Source: Aegilops tauschii subsp. strangulata
Taxonomy: Eukaryota; Streptophyta; Magnoliopsida; Poales; Poaceae
DNA: 64,000 bases
Direction: 5' to 3'
Assembly (NCBI RefSeq): GCF_002575655.3
Contig: NC_053036.3
Coordinates: 159,874,627-159,938,626, forward strand
Shown: in pieces, positions 32,031 to 43,910 of the stretch
Numbering within the stretch: position 1 is the first letter of the stretch
How the letters are laid out: the number at the start of each line of letters is the position of its first letter
Notes under the pieces: generated by a model
Database searches by the model: none
The model's input: the letters and a program-made list of their open reading frames with translations, nothing else
What the model was told of the DNA's origin: nothing
Made by a program: the position numbers and the translations under genes

Positions 32031-32288
32031 GGAAGAAAGAATCAAATAAATGGTCTCATTCATAGCAAGAACAAGAGAGTAAGTACATGATCACCAACAC
32101 AAAGAATGGCACGCCGGCGCACGTACTGGACACCTCCCACACCACCGCGACCCATACATACACACACGCACGCGCCCAGACCTCACACCCCAACAAGAAC
32201 ACACGCACACACACCAAGACGACGAGCAAACCAAGCCGGACAGACGGAGAAGGGTCATCTCATCTCATCACACGCCACCGGGACGGAT
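32030..32288 (-). other. Probable 3' UTR of the AGP gene
   Basis: Downstream of the stop on the minus strand the sequence is GT-rich (GTGTGTGCGTGTGTTCTTGTTGG) and ends in an AATGAG..TTTATTTG region near 32045-32060 that could carry poly(A) signals. The opposite strand shows ORFs here only because of the composition. Confidence 0.4.
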
Positions 32289-32462
32289 CTAGCAGAAGAG
32301 GTAGCCGAAGGCGGCGGCGGCGAAGGAGGCCGCGGCGAGGGGCACGGCGGCCGCGGCGTCGGAGGCGGGCGCCGGGGCCGGGGCCTCGGCGGCGGCCGCG
32401 GAGGCGACGAGCGCGGCGGCCATGGCGGCGACGGCGACGAACTTCATCCTGAGACCGGCCAT
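32289..32462 (-). CDS. Arabinogalactan peptide
   Basis: This intact 57-residue frame (MAGLRMKFVAVAAMAAALVA) has the three parts of a classical AG peptide. A signal peptide covers residues 1-25, with likely cleavage before Glu26. A short Ala-Pro glycomodule EAPAPAPASD (26-35) would carry hydroxyproline-linked arabinogalactan. A hydrophobic C-terminal tail (36-57, ending AAAAFGYLFC) would act as a GPI-anchor signal, with a possible omega site at the SDA residues. The product would be a very small GPI-anchored proteoglycan at the plasma membrane and wall. Length and architecture fit the AG-peptide family (AGP16/20/22/23-like), though the tail ends in Cys. Met6 is an alternative start. Codon use is extremely GC-rich at third positions, as in many grass genes. 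TATA box and leader are in place. I assign no symbol because the subclass is unclear. Confidence 0.85.
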   Translation of the reverse strand: MAGLRMKFVAVAAMAAALVASAAAAEAPAPAPASDAAAAVPLAAASFAAAAFGYLFC

Positions 32463-32648
32463 TGGCGACTTGACTTGGTTCCTGGTGCTGGGAGAGGAGG
32501 CCGGAGGGGGTCTCGCTGCTGCTTATTCGGCTGTGAGATCTCTCTAGGGGGGAGCTAGAGAGATGCTGCACGCGGATGAGCGAGAGGCTTGAGAGTGGCG
32601 GCTTGGGAGGTGGGAGGGAGAGGCGTGCTGGGGTGGCGGCTTATATAG
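32463..32648 (-). promoter_or_regulatory. Core promoter and 5' UTR of the AGP gene
   Basis: On the minus strand GCTATATAAGCC (32638-32649) lies about 180 bases upstream of the ATG. It is followed by a CT-rich leader (CTCTCCCTCCC, TCTCTCTAGCTCCC), typical of strongly expressed grass genes. No upstream ATG is apparent in the leader. Transcription would start around 32610. Confidence 0.6.
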
Positions 32649-32787
32649 CGGCGGAGCGGGGAGGGGAGGGGAGGGGAAGGATGGATGGCCAGGTCGGTCG
32701 CGTAGGGTTGTGGGAGAAGGGAGAGGAGTACGGCTGGCCGTCTGTTGGGTTGGGCTCCGGGCGTGCCGCGTTTGGTGGCCGGTTGGG

Positions 32788-32813
32788 CTGTGTGTGTGTG
32801 TGTGTGTGTGTGG
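32788..32813. repeat. (TG)n microsatellite
   Basis: About twelve TG units lie roughly 140 bases upstream of the TATA box of the AGP gene. Confidence 0.95.
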
Positions 32814-33888
32814 TGGTTCGGCATTCATCAACGTGCGCGCCGCGCTTCCGGGTTTCTTCCTTGAATTGGATGCGTGTTCTTGGATGACTTGAGCTGAAAA
32901 ATTCTACTTACTCCATGATGAGTATGGTTAGCACGTCTATTTCCAATAACATCAGCGACTTGGAGGCCGTGGAGCACCAAGGAACACGCACTTCACGTTT
33001 GCATTTCGTCATAAAACTTAGTATTGATTGACGTGCCGGCTACACGAAGTACCAGTTATAAACGGACGGGGAGCCTAGAGGCGAGGACTTTGGTTGTGTA
33101 CGCCTTATCAAATGGTTTTTGCGGCGTGCACATTCTATCTATCTATTGAGTAAAATACGGACCGGTGCAAGTATTATTATCTCTCAAATTAGGCTTTTGC
33201 TTCGCTATGATTTATGAAGTACTAAGAGTCAAAATTGGTGTGGTCTTTCGGAAGTGCTCGTAGAGTAGAATGTGTACGTCCATTCACATGTGTGACTCTA
33301 TGTACATATATGTGAGTGTTTCCATTATTACTGTGTTTGTGGAAAAAATACACAGAGAAAGTTTCAAGATAATGACGAAGTCCTCTTACAAAGTAGGTAA
33401 ACATATAATCGGGCAACAGAAATCGAACAAAAAATGGCACACTAAGGCGAGAAAACGGCACGAAAATGTTGTCAGGCATAAGCACAAAGTTGTTAGAACA
33501 CATCGCCACAGCCCGATCAATGGCGCGTGAGCCCCCAGCAGCGCCCCAAGGGGGAAACCACGCGACACGTCACTCTCGTCGAGTCCGAATCGACCTAGGT
33601 TTTGACCCATAGCACTGGCCTCGGGAAGAGTCCAGCAACGACGTCCCCAAGAGGAGAGCGACACCCACCGTCTTTGTTATCGCAACGCCAAATCACAGGA
33701 AAATCTCTCGGAACCTCACTTGCGCCACCACGAGATTCCGCCAGATCTAGGCACTGCTACTACCAACGAAAGAGAGCGTGCCAGGGCCACCCGCCGCTAA
33801 CCACATGTCGCCCATAGGAAAGAGGCGAAGCCACCACTACCACCACAAGCCTGTCGGAGAGCCGAGCGGGTAGCCAACTATAAGGGCA
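32814..33888. other. Spacer upstream of the AGP gene
   Basis: A mixed region. 33500-33850 is GC-richer, with text such as CCGAATCGACCTAGG and GCCTCGGGAAGAGTCCAGC that looks like decayed repeat sequence, possibly of LINE or LTR origin. No complete ORF or element ends. Confidence 0.35.
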
Positions 33889-34461
33889 TTTCCCGCCTTA
33901 AGTGTTTTGGTGTTGATAACAATGCAATCTGCGGACTAACCGTGTGCCTAAGCTACACAGGTATACACTATGTGGCACAAGACGGTTGGGCACCCCTCCG
34001 GACGGAAAAGAGCGAACACGACATTTTCAACGCTTTTGTTTCTTTGGTCGTAGGAAATCCGTACTATTAAGAGAGGGTCCGCATCAAAGGTACTGGGTGA
34101 ATCAAACACATACTCACTAATATTGCACCCACACATAGGTTTTTGTACGAGGAGAGAACCTCAAATTCAACTAAGTGCGGGATTTTCATCACTAGTTGTT
34201 GTACCGCTAGTGGGTACGGTAGTACCGGCTGACTGGTGCTTCCAGAGCAACTACCGCGTGAGGGGTGATTCCCTCAGGTCAGGCAGGGCTGGTGCGGTTG
34301 TACCGCTACTCTCGCACGGTTGCACCGCGAGGGACTTGGCCGCTACATAGGGCACTGTCGGGGCAGTTGTTCCAGCTAATGTACCACCCCAACCACCACA
34401 AAAGGGTGATTCCTTTTGGGTGGTTAGGCGGTACTTAGCGGTAGTTGTCCGGTTGTCCCGA
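33889..34461. mobile_element. LTR fragment, left of the solo-LTR insertion
   Basis: The sequence begins around AAGTGTTTTGGTGTTGATAA and contains degenerate (G)CGGTAGTACCG(C) motifs (GTACCGCTAGTGGG, GGTAGTACCGGC). It continues at 36195-36400 (GATATGCGGTAGTACCGCTC) after the solo LTR, so the two parts were once contiguous. A related fragment lies at 54250-54640. I regard it as LTR sequence of an unidentified Triticeae retrotransposon family. Confidence 0.5.
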
Positions 34462-34466
34462 CTTCT

Positions 34467-36189
34467 TGTCGGGGAACGTAGTAATTTAAAAAAATTCCTA
34501 CGCACACACAGGATCATGGTGATGCATAGCAACGAGAGGGGAGAGTGTGTCCACGTACCCTCGTAGACCGAAAGCGGAAGCGTTAGCACAACAAGGTTGA
34601 TGTAGTCGTACGTCTTCACGATCCGACCGATCCGAGTACCGAACGTATGGCACCTCCGAGTTCAGCACACGTTCAGCTCGATGACGTCCCTTGAACTCCG
34701 ATCCAGCCGAGCTTTGAGGGAGAGTTCCGTCAGCACGATGGCGTGGTGACGGTGATGATGATGCTACCGACGCAGGGCTTCGCCTAAGCACCGCTACCAT
34801 ATTATCGAGGTGGAATATGGTGGAGGGGGGCACCGCACACGGCTAAGAGATCAAGAGATCAAGTGTTGTCTATGGGGTGCCCCCTGACCACGTATATAAA
34901 AGAGTGGAGGAGGGGGGAGAGGGTCGGCCCCTATGGCGCGCCCTCGAGGAGTCCTACTCCCACCGGGAGTAGGACCCCCCCCCTTCCAAGTAGTAGGAGT
35001 AGGAGTCAAGGAAAGGGAAGAGAGAAGAGAAGGAAGGAGGGGGCGCAGCCCCTCCCCCTAGTCCAATTCGGACTAGGCCTTGGGGGCGCGCAACCTCTCC
35101 TCTCTCTTTCCCCTAAAGCCCAATAAGGCCCATATACTCCCCGGCGAATTCCCGTAACTCTCTGGTACTCCGAAAAATACCCGAATCACTCGGAACCTTT
35201 CCGATGTCCGAATATAGTCGTCCAATATATCGATCTTTATGTCTCGACCATTTCGAGACTCCTCGTCATGTCCCCGATCTCATCCGGGACTCGAAACTAC
35301 CTTCGGTACATCAAAACACATAAACTCATAATACAAATCGTCACCGAACGTTAAGCGTGCGGACCCTACGGGTTCGAGAACTATGTAGACATGACCGAGA
35401 CACGTTTCCGGTCAATAACCAATAGCGGAACCTGGATGCTCATATTGGCTCCTACATATTCTACGAAGATCTTTATCGGTCAAACCGCATAACAACATAC
35501 GTTGTTCCCTTTGTCATCGGTATGTTACTTGCCCGAGATTCGATCGTCGGTATCTCAATACCTTGTTCAATCTTGTTACCGGCAAGTCTCTTTACTCATT
35601 CCGTAATACATCATCTCGCAACTAACTCATTAGTCACAATGCTTGCAAGGCTTATAGTGATGTGCATTACCGAGAGGGCCCAGAGATACCTCTCCGACAA
35701 TCGGAGTGACAAATCCTAATCTCGAAATACGCCAACCCAACAAGTACCTTCGGAGACACCTGTAGAGCACCTTTATAATCACCCAGTTACGTTGTGACGT
35801 TTGGTAGCACACAAAGTGTTCCTCCGGTAAACGGGAGTTGCATAATCTCATAGTCATAGGAACATGTATGAGTCATGAAGAAAGCAATAGCAACATACTA
35901 AACGATCAAGTCCTAAGCTAACGGAATGGGTCAAGTCAATCACATCATTCTCCTAATGATGTGATCCCGTTAATCAAATGACAACTCATGTCCATGGCTA
36001 GGAAACTTAACCATCTTCGGTTAACGAGCTAGTCAAGTAGAGGCATACTAGTGACACTATGTTTGTCTATGTATTCACACATGTATTATGTTTCCGGTTA
36101 ATACAATTCTAGCATGAATAATAAAAATTATCATGATATGAGGAAATAAATAATAACTTTATTATTGCCTCTAGGGCATATTTCCTTCA
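34467..36189 (-). mobile_element. Solo LTR of Angela/BARE type
   Basis: A 1723-base LTR in reverse orientation is flanked by the exact 5-base duplication CTTCT (34462-34466, 36190-36194). On the minus strand it begins TGAAGGAAATATGCCCTAGA and ends GTTCCCCGACA, as in the BARE-1/Angela/WIS Copia family. A TATA box (minus TTTTATATACG, near 34891-34905) is present. No internal region remains: a solo LTR produced by recombination between the two LTRs. It closely resembles the LTR at 61868-63593. Confidence 0.92.
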
Positions 36190-36194
36190 CTTCT

Positions 36195-36410
36195 ATCCTT
36201 GTAGTGGCACAACCGGTGGCCTGAGGCGATATGCGGTAGTACCGCTCAGGACTTAGCGACAACAGGAGCCCGGTCGCTATGCTTGTTTCAATCCATGTGC
36301 CTGCCCTTGTACCGCGCACGGGTGACTCCGTTCTGGTGCTAGGGCAGTAGTCGCATAGTTGTCTCGGCTGCTATCTTTGCAGCGACACTATCGGTATACC
36401 TTACTTGGAG
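36195..36410. mobile_element. LTR fragment, right of the solo-LTR insertion
   Basis: Continuation of the fragment at 33889-34461, with ATGCGGTAGTACCGCTCAGG and GTACCGCGCACGG motifs. Its right border is not clear. Confidence 0.45.
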
Positions 36411-37945
36411 CTATATTTTTACTCTTCACATAATATGTGTTTTGCTTTGAGCGTCTTTTTGTTTTGTTTGTTGTTTGATACAATTTCTAGATATGAAATT
36501 TTTGATTTGGAAAGAGTCTTTACATAGCTACGTGTTTACGTAACTACTTTTTGTTCTTCACTTGTATCTTTTGGAGTAGTTTGTCATTTAATCTTGTGCT
36601 TCACTTATATCCTAATTAAGAATATTTTTTGAATAAATTGAATATCATAGTTTTGAAATTATATATGCTTCATATGTTTGCCTCATCGGAAGTAGTGACT
36701 TCACATGGGAGTTTAGAAAATTTAATATATTGGAATTTAAGCATTGGGCATCGAACAATTCATGAAAGATTAGTACAAGGAAGAGAGATTTCACATGCAA
36801 ATATACTATCTTGGACATCTTAATGATTGTGAATCCTCGTGAATTGTTTTCAAACTTGATCAAACAGCTGATGTTGTACAAGGAAGACAACGTAACGAGT
36901 TGTGTTTATGTATATCTGCATATAACTTATATTGTCATGTATCCTCCAACATGTGGTGCTTGTTTATAATCTTTTGCTAGCCTAAATTTTCGTACTAAGT
37001 AGAGATACTACTTGTGCATCCAAATATCCTTAAACCTGATTTCTTGCCATGAGAGTTCACCATATCTACCTATGGAATGAATGAGATCCTTGAAGTAAGT
37101 TGTCATCAGTGCAAGCAATAAAAATTGCTCTTAAATATGTATGCTATTTTATTGTAAGGAAAAATAAGCTTTATACGAACTTATGATGGTAACGCAGTAA
37201 AAGCGACGGACTGCTCAATAAAGGTTGTTAAGAGGTAATATAAAGTGACGCTCCCTTGCATTAAGAGCTTGCACATCCAAAAAATCAAAAGGTGCATGAC
37301 AACTTATGATTCCCTCTGTGAAGGGCCTAACTTTTATCATTTAAGATTACTTTTATGCAAGAGCCGAAATATTTACCCCTACTCTAATCTCAATTATTCT
37401 CCACTTGGCAAGCAACATATGGTGGGGAAAGATCCAGACACATACATCCGGTTGAATATATATGATCATGAGTTATTAGCATTGACAATTATTTTTGTGA
37501 TAAGTAAGTTGGGAGGTGAAACACTGAAATGCCCATCTTCCTTTCTGTCCAATGGAAACAGTTTGCTCTAAAAATATGATTTGAGTGCCAACAATCATTA
37601 GAAGACTATATGATAGTTGAGTATGTGAAGTTTGCTAAGCTAAAGCTCTTACATAGACTCTTTTGGAAAATAAGATGAATTGTAATTGTTTGATGACTTA
37701 GAACGAAGTTTGTTAAGTTTCAAGAGAGTTAATGGTCTGCAGTTTAACATGTTAATAGCTTGCCACTTGATCAGGAGAAGTTTTATGAGAAATGAGATGT
37801 TGTTTATGATATATAATTATCCTAGAAAAAGTGATTGGAATAACATTGATCAAACTTATGCACTATTCTAGCATTCACACTTCATAATTTATTTATTTTA
37901 TCATTGACCAACTCGAGGACGATCAAGAATTATGCTTGGGGATGC
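36411..37945. other. AT-rich region, probably decayed retrotransposon interior
   Basis: No intact gene. Its right end reads AATTATGCTTGGGGATGC directly before an LTR start, like a polypurine-type junction, so at least the right part is probably the 3' internal end of the element whose LTR starts at 37946. Short ORFs (37245-37571, 37686-37871) show no recognisable domain. Confidence 0.35.
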
Positions 37946-39351
37946 TGATACGTCTCCAATGTATCTATAATTTATGAAGTACTCATGCTATATTTATATG
38001 AGTTTTATATGGTTTTGGTGCACTTTTATAATATTTTTATGGACTAACATATTAATCCAGTGCCTAGTGTCAGTCCCTGTATTTTGCATTTGTTTTGTTT
38101 CGTAGAAAAACCATACCAAACGAAGTCCAAACACAATAATTTTTTATGTAAGGAAAGAGACCCGGGAAGTTTCTCGGGGGGGGGGGGGGTTCTCAGGAGT
38201 CACGAGATCAGGGCGCACAGTCCAAGTTTGTCGGGGCCTCGGGACTCCATCCGGCGTGAAACCAACGCAAAAATTCTATAAATATAGAAACCCCCAAAAA
38301 GTAACCTAGAACTTCTCCTGCGCCGCTGCAAGCCTCTCTTCCAAAGCGATCTCATCTTGAGCCCATTTCTAGCGCCCCGCTGAAGAGAGAAGCCATCACG
38401 GAGGCGATCTTCATCGTCCTTTTTGCCTCCATGGTGATGCATGAGTAGTTCATCCTCGGGGCTGAGGGTTTGTACCAGTAGCTATGTGTTTGATCTCTCT
38501 CTATCTCTTTCTCTCTGTTCTTGATTTGGCATGATCTTGATGCATCATGAGCTTTATCAATATAATTGGATCTTATGATGTTCTTCCCTCTATCTCTTTT
38601 GTGGTGAATTGAGTCTTGCTCTTTGAAGTTTTATGTTGGATTGAATACTTTGGATTTCATATCACTTGATGCATGTCTAACTCGCGAATTCCTGTGGTGA
38701 TATTGGCGTAATCTAGGTGACCTAATAGTTGATTGATACATATCATATGGTGTTATCATAGTTTGATCTCTAGAACTATTTATGACACTTTGGGAGTGGT
38801 TCAATAGATTGATTGGAAACACAACTTTGAGGTGGTTTACTACCTGTGTGATTTTATCCTACTTTCTCCGATAGGAATAGAGACTTTTAAGTGATTCTTT
38901 GCCACATCTTGAGGCATTATCATATGATTCAATTATGTTAGTATTGTTGAGAGATTGCACTAGTGAAAGTATATATGAACCCTGGGCCTTGTTTCTAAGC
39001 ATTGAGACACCATTTTCACACACTTTTGTTACTTGCTACCTTATTGTTTTTATTTGTTTAGATTATAAAAAGCTATTTCTACCGTCCATATTACCCATCT
39101 ATCATCACATCTTCGCCGAACTAGTGCACCTATACAATTGACAATTGTATTGGGTGTGTTAATGTTGGGGACACAAGACACTACTTGTATTTGCATGCAG
39201 GATTATTTGAGAGAGAACGACCTTCATCCCACACCTCCCACGAATTGACAAACCTTGGGACATCCACTTGAGGGAAATTTGTTGCTGTTCTACAAAACTC
39301 TGCACTTGGAGGCCCAACCAAGTCTAGAAGAATAAAGGTTTGTAGACATCA
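37946..39351 (+). repeat. LTR starting TGATACGTCTCCAATGTATC (Gypsy-like)
   Basis: A 1406-base LTR-like unit begins TGATACGTCTCCAATG after GCTTGGGGATGC and ends GTAGACATCA, giving short inverted ends (TGATACGTCT/TGATGTCT). TGATACGTCTCCAACGTATC starts are typical of abundant Triticeae Gypsy families such as Fatima; the exact family is uncertain. A 14-base G run sits at 38176-38189 and a TATA-like TCTATAAATATAG near 38275. No target duplication was found. Confidence 0.6.
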
Positions 39352-39987
39352 GATTGTCACCTTTTCCCCCAGAGGTGACCCTGACTTATCGAACCCATGA
39401 GAGGTTGATGCCCTTTAAGCTAGGGTTTCAAACAAGCTTTTGCAAGAGAATAAATTCCAGCTTTTGACCGGATCATAAATCAAGATGACACTGAAAACAC
39501 TTATAATAAAAATAGGCATGAGTATAAGGTCTTATGCTTACAACAATATATTTGTGTCGGGATCATCATGATCATAATTTGTGCTCTAGAAGTCACCCAT
39601 CAAGATGTTCTTTCTATGTATCAAAGTGGGGGATGTGTCCAAATTACATCTTGATAGGCACATGTCCTGCATCAATAGTCAGTTGTCCAGCCGAAGGCCC
39701 TATCTATCGCATGGGGTTTTCCCGGTAATTAAGATAGCAATAATCAGACAAAAGCATTGGGCGTTTAATGACTACACTCTTGAATCCCCAGGGATAGGAT
39801 CCGTGTTACCGTACTAAACCTTTCTATCACTGGTGTTCAGAATAACACTTCATGGTCTCCCTACCCTTAGCCTCTCTGTGACTCGCTCTCCGTGATCCTG
39901 GGTACTTGCAGGGATGAAGAACGCGAATGAGACAAGAGAAAACTACAAAACAACTTTATGCTACACATATGAGACATTAATTCAGTT
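39352..39987. other. LTR-like debris left of the foldback element
   Basis: Non-coding sequence that continues at 40846-41521 on the other side of the foldback element. The far edge reads ACACTCATCA, whose complement TGATGAGTGT could be an LTR start on the minus strand. Classification is open. Confidence 0.3.
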
Positions 39988-40845
39988 GGGACAATTGCAT
40001 TTTTACCCCTAGTTGGTTCCTACCCACGGGTTTTGCCCTTACTTTTCGAGCTTGCTCAGTTTTGCCCTTACTTTTTCCGTCGTGGTCCCTCGAATGCACT
40101 TTGACCGTTTGACCAAAACTTTGAAAATTCATAACTAATTCATATGAACTCAGAAAAATTAAAATAAGATATCAAAATGTTCAGATAAAAATTACCTTCA
40201 TGTGCATATCATTTGCATTCAGGACAAAAGCACCCTTTAAACTACCTGAGGTAATTAATGTTATTAACATTATTAAAAATAAAAAGGTATAAACAATATA
40301 TTTTTTCATGAATAAAAATTACATGCAAATGTAGGTGATGTTTTCTGAACATCCAGATATCTTATTTGCATTTTTTTAGTTCGTATCATCTTGTTAAGAA
40401 TGTTCTAACGACTTTGACCATTATTTGGAAACTTCATAACAAGTTGATACGAACTCAGAAAAATGCAAATAAGATATCAGGATGTTCAGAAAACATCACC
40501 TACATTTGCATGTAATTTTTATTCATGAAAGCAATATTGTTTATACCTTTTTATTTTTAATAATGTTAATAACATTAATTACCTCATGTAGTTTAAAGGG
40601 TGCTTTTGTCCTGAATGCAAATGATATGCACATAAAGGTAATGTTTATCTGAACATTTTGATATCTTATTTGCATTTTTCTGAGTTCATATGAATTAGTT
40701 ATGAATTTTCAAAGTTTTGGTCAAACGGTCAAAGGGCATTTGAGGGACCTCGACGGAAAAAGTAAGGGCAAAACTGAGCAAGCTCGAAAAGTAAGGGCAA
40801 AACCCGTGGGTAAGAACCAACTAGGGGTAAAAATGCAATTGTCCC
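39988..40845. mobile_element. 858-bp foldback element
   Basis: The whole element is an inverted repeat. The left arm starts GGGACAATTGCATTTTTACC and the right arm, reverse-complemented, starts identically. The arms stay about 95 percent or more identical by eye for roughly 400 bases (GTAAGGGCAAAAC, GGTCAAACGGTCAAAG, ATTAATTACCTC, ACATTTGCATGT) up to a loop of about 55 bases around 40390-40445. No ORF of note. The target duplication is unclear: TTAATTCA lies three bases left of it and TTATTTCA directly right. The high arm identity suggests a recent origin or conversion. Superfamily unknown; MULE-type foldback or MITE are candidates. Confidence 0.8.
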
Positions 40846-41617
40846 TTATTTCAAAGTACTTCCATCGATCCCTCCAACAAATACATTGGGTTGCAAGGCT
40901 CTTGCCTCAACCCATAACCTTACCAAACTACTCACATATGGAGATCGGATCACACGAAGAACTCATCGAAGAACACATGATGAAGATTGATTGATTGAAT
41001 AATATGTCTCACAATGGATGTCGTGTGTGATAGACAATTACAAGTATGGACAGATGGCTGAGAACTATGGTAGTCGTGAAGGTTGTGGCTATGAAAATGG
41101 GGAATGGCGGCGGCTAGGGTTGCTGGACATGGCTTCTATGAAGATGACTGGATTGTTTCGCAATGTTCTATTGCTCATTCGACGTAGGTCCCTTTATAAA
41201 GGTTGTTTAGGTGGATCAAGCACCTCCATTTGCAGTCCATACGGCCACCCATACGAGCGAGAGCAGTTGTATGAAACACCGTCTTCTACTCTGGCGCCTC
41301 TTCTGTGCCTCCCACTTGATCTCCACTTTACTCTTTTCCATGTATTGGTTTGATTTCATCCATAAATAGCCCATTTCTTGTGGAAAAAATAATGAAGATG
41401 GGATATTTGGAATTCTTTCCATTCATTAGTAATTTGTGGCAATATCAGAGCGAATATCTCAGTTTTAATGATATATATCGGTTTAAACTCATGTTAGAGG
41501 AGTGTAAAAAACACTCATCAGCCCGGCACAAAGATTGCACCGGCGCCGATTTCATCGTTGATATTGTCTCCCATTGATTTGTGACGATCACCTAGCAAGA
41601 CATACATGGGCCACCAC
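40846..41617. other. LTR-like debris right of the foldback element
   Basis: Continuation of 39352-39987 up to ACACTCATCA at about 41521, then 96 bases of unassigned sequence to the next LTR. The ORF at 41018-41353 has no recognisable domain. Confidence 0.3.
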
Positions 41618-42822
41618 TGACGGAACCTAAACCGATAGATCTCAAGGTAGGGCATCCTAAGCTAGGCGTTTAAGAGCATGGTAAAAAAGGCACAGGGTTT
41701 TACCCAGGTTCGGGCTCCCAAGGAGATAATAACATACATCCTACCTATGTTTATTGCGCTGGAGTGCGTACAAAGTAAGTATCTACCCAAGAGATTATAA
41801 GTATGAGAATATCTCTGTTCTACAAGCCAGGCCCCTCAATTTATATAGGTATGGGGGGTCCTAGGGCACAAGATCCTAGTCGACTACGTACAGGGAGGCA
41901 GAGTCCTCCACGGATCCAGCATCTTGTTATGTATGTCAAGTCTTCGCGAACCTTCTGATGATATACTGTGGGACGCCCTATGTGTCCAAGGTGGGAACCG
42001 ACAAGCACTACAGGAATCAGCTACTTTGCCGTCTGCCACGGCAGACGGCAAAGGCAAGGATGGCGGACGGCAAAGGCCTTTGCCGCCTGCCGCGGACGGC
42101 AAAAGGCTCCGGCAAAGTAGGCTACGGTAAAGAGCTTCTTTGCCGTCTGCTTTCTGAAGCGGACGACAAAGGGGCCTTTGCCATCAGCGGCGGACGGCAA
42201 ACAAAGCCGACGGCAATAAATGTGCTGTTAGTCCGTTAGGCGGCTAACGGCGGCCTTTGCCGTCCGCCGAATGACGTCAGCTGGACATCACTGCGGGACA
42301 AGCCTTTGCCGTCCGCCGCTGTAGGCAATCTGGCCAAATGGGTCAGCTCCCAGGGAGCACAGGTGGCCGCCGCGTGGCTTCTTTGCCGTCCGCAGCGGAC
42401 GGCAAAGGCGCCTTTGCCATCAGCAGCTGACGGTAAAGGTGCCTCTTTTTCTGTTTTTTTAATCCAGCAATTTTCACAGCAAATATATGACATATATATA
42501 TATATATATTTCACAGGGCTATTTAACGGCAAACATATGACATATCCAGCACATAAGTTTCATCGTGCATACATATATAGTTCCATCCATTCATACATAG
42601 CAAGTTGCACATACACATTGTTCCATCCATACATATTACAATGCAAAGTTTCATCAAGATAGCAAGTTCCATCATAGCAAGCTAGAAGAATACTAGAGGA
42701 GAATGAAAGAAAAAACAAGCACTCCATCATAGCAAGCTAGCTTCCGTGAAGTGAATGAAATCTACAAAAAGGCAAATAAGAAAGTTAGAAAAAGGTGACT
42801 AGAAGAAGAAGTATATGCCATT

Positions 42823-43700
42823 TATGAGCTAACTTAGGTGAAATGGATCATTTATGAGCTGACTTAGTTGAAATGGATCGTTTATGAGCTAACCTAGGTG
42901 AAATAGATCGTTTATGAGCTAACTTAGGTATAATGCATCATTTTAGAGCTAACCTAGGTAAGATGGGTCATTTTGGAGCTAACCTAGGTGAAATGGATCG
43001 TTTTTGAGCTAAGTTAGGTGAAATGGATCGTTTATGAGCTAACCTAGGTGAAATAGATCGTTTATGAGCTCACTTTGGTAAAAATGCATCATTTTAGAGC
43101 TAACCTAGGTGTGATGGGTCATTTTGGAGCTAAACTAGGTAAAATGGATCGTTTGTGAGCTAACCTATGTGAAATGGATCGTTTATGTGCTAATCTAGGT
43201 AAAATGATTCATTTTAGAGCTAACTTGGGTAAAATGCATCATTTTGGAGCTAACCTAGGTAAGATGGGTCATTTTGGAGCTAACCTGGGTAAAATGGGTC
43301 ATTTTAGAGCTAACATAGGTAAAATGGATCATTTTGGAGTTAGTCTAGGTAAAATGGGTCATTTTAGAGCTAACTTGGGTAAAATGGATCATTTATGAGC
43401 TAACTAAGGTATAATGGGTCATTTTAGAGCTAACTTAGGTAAAATGGATTGTTTATGAGCTAACTAAGCTAATTATGCCATTTTTGACATAAGTAAACTA
43501 AGTACATGTCATTATTGAGCAAACCTAGTTAACTAAGCATACTAGAGCTAACTTAGGTCATTTTGGAGGAAACAAAGCTAAGTATAGATTGTTTTAGAGC
43601 TAACTTAGGTAAAATGGATGGTTTTGGAGGTCAGTAAGCTTATTAAGTCATTTTGGAGGAAAATAAGCTAACTCTAGGTCATTGTGGTAAGCATATTGGA
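42823..43700. repeat. 30-bp minisatellite in the CACTA element
   Basis: About 21 regular and several decayed units share GAGCTAACCTAGGTAAAATG, followed by GxTCxTTTTx. From 42826 to about 43450 the 30-base period is nearly perfect; it then degrades. Two sub-types alternate (TTTATGAGC and TTTTGGAGC). The frame MGHFGANLGK repeated across part of it is a by-product of the period being a multiple of three. Confidence 0.95.
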
Positions 43701-43910
43701 GGAAATAAGGCTAAGTCTAGGTCTTTATGCATTTGTTAAGCAAAACACTAGAAGAAACTTACCAGCGCCCACCATCTTTCAACACCTGCCATGACAAAGA
43801 GTAAACGAAATTAGTACAACATAAAAAATACCGACATGAATAATAATATGTATATCACTTAAGTGTATCATCATCAAGTATAACATAAAAAAATTATATA
43901 CCTGACACTA

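Noticed and set aside
32087..32571. Longer ORFs (121, 150 and 103 codons) over the AGP locus
   Set aside because: They are alternative frames of the GC-rich AG-peptide gene; the 57-codon frame alone has signal peptide, AP module and GPI tail.
40701..41353. ORFs at the foldback right arm and beyond
   Set aside because: One is read from the inverted repeat, the other has no domain or gene structure.
43174..43398. Repeat protein MGHFGANLGK
   Set aside because: A 30-base minisatellite is open in one frame by arithmetic; the neighbouring units have stops and there is no promoter or start context.
42823..43700. CRISPR-like array of 30-base repeats
   Set aside because: The units are head-to-tail without unique spacers, and the setting is a plant transposon.
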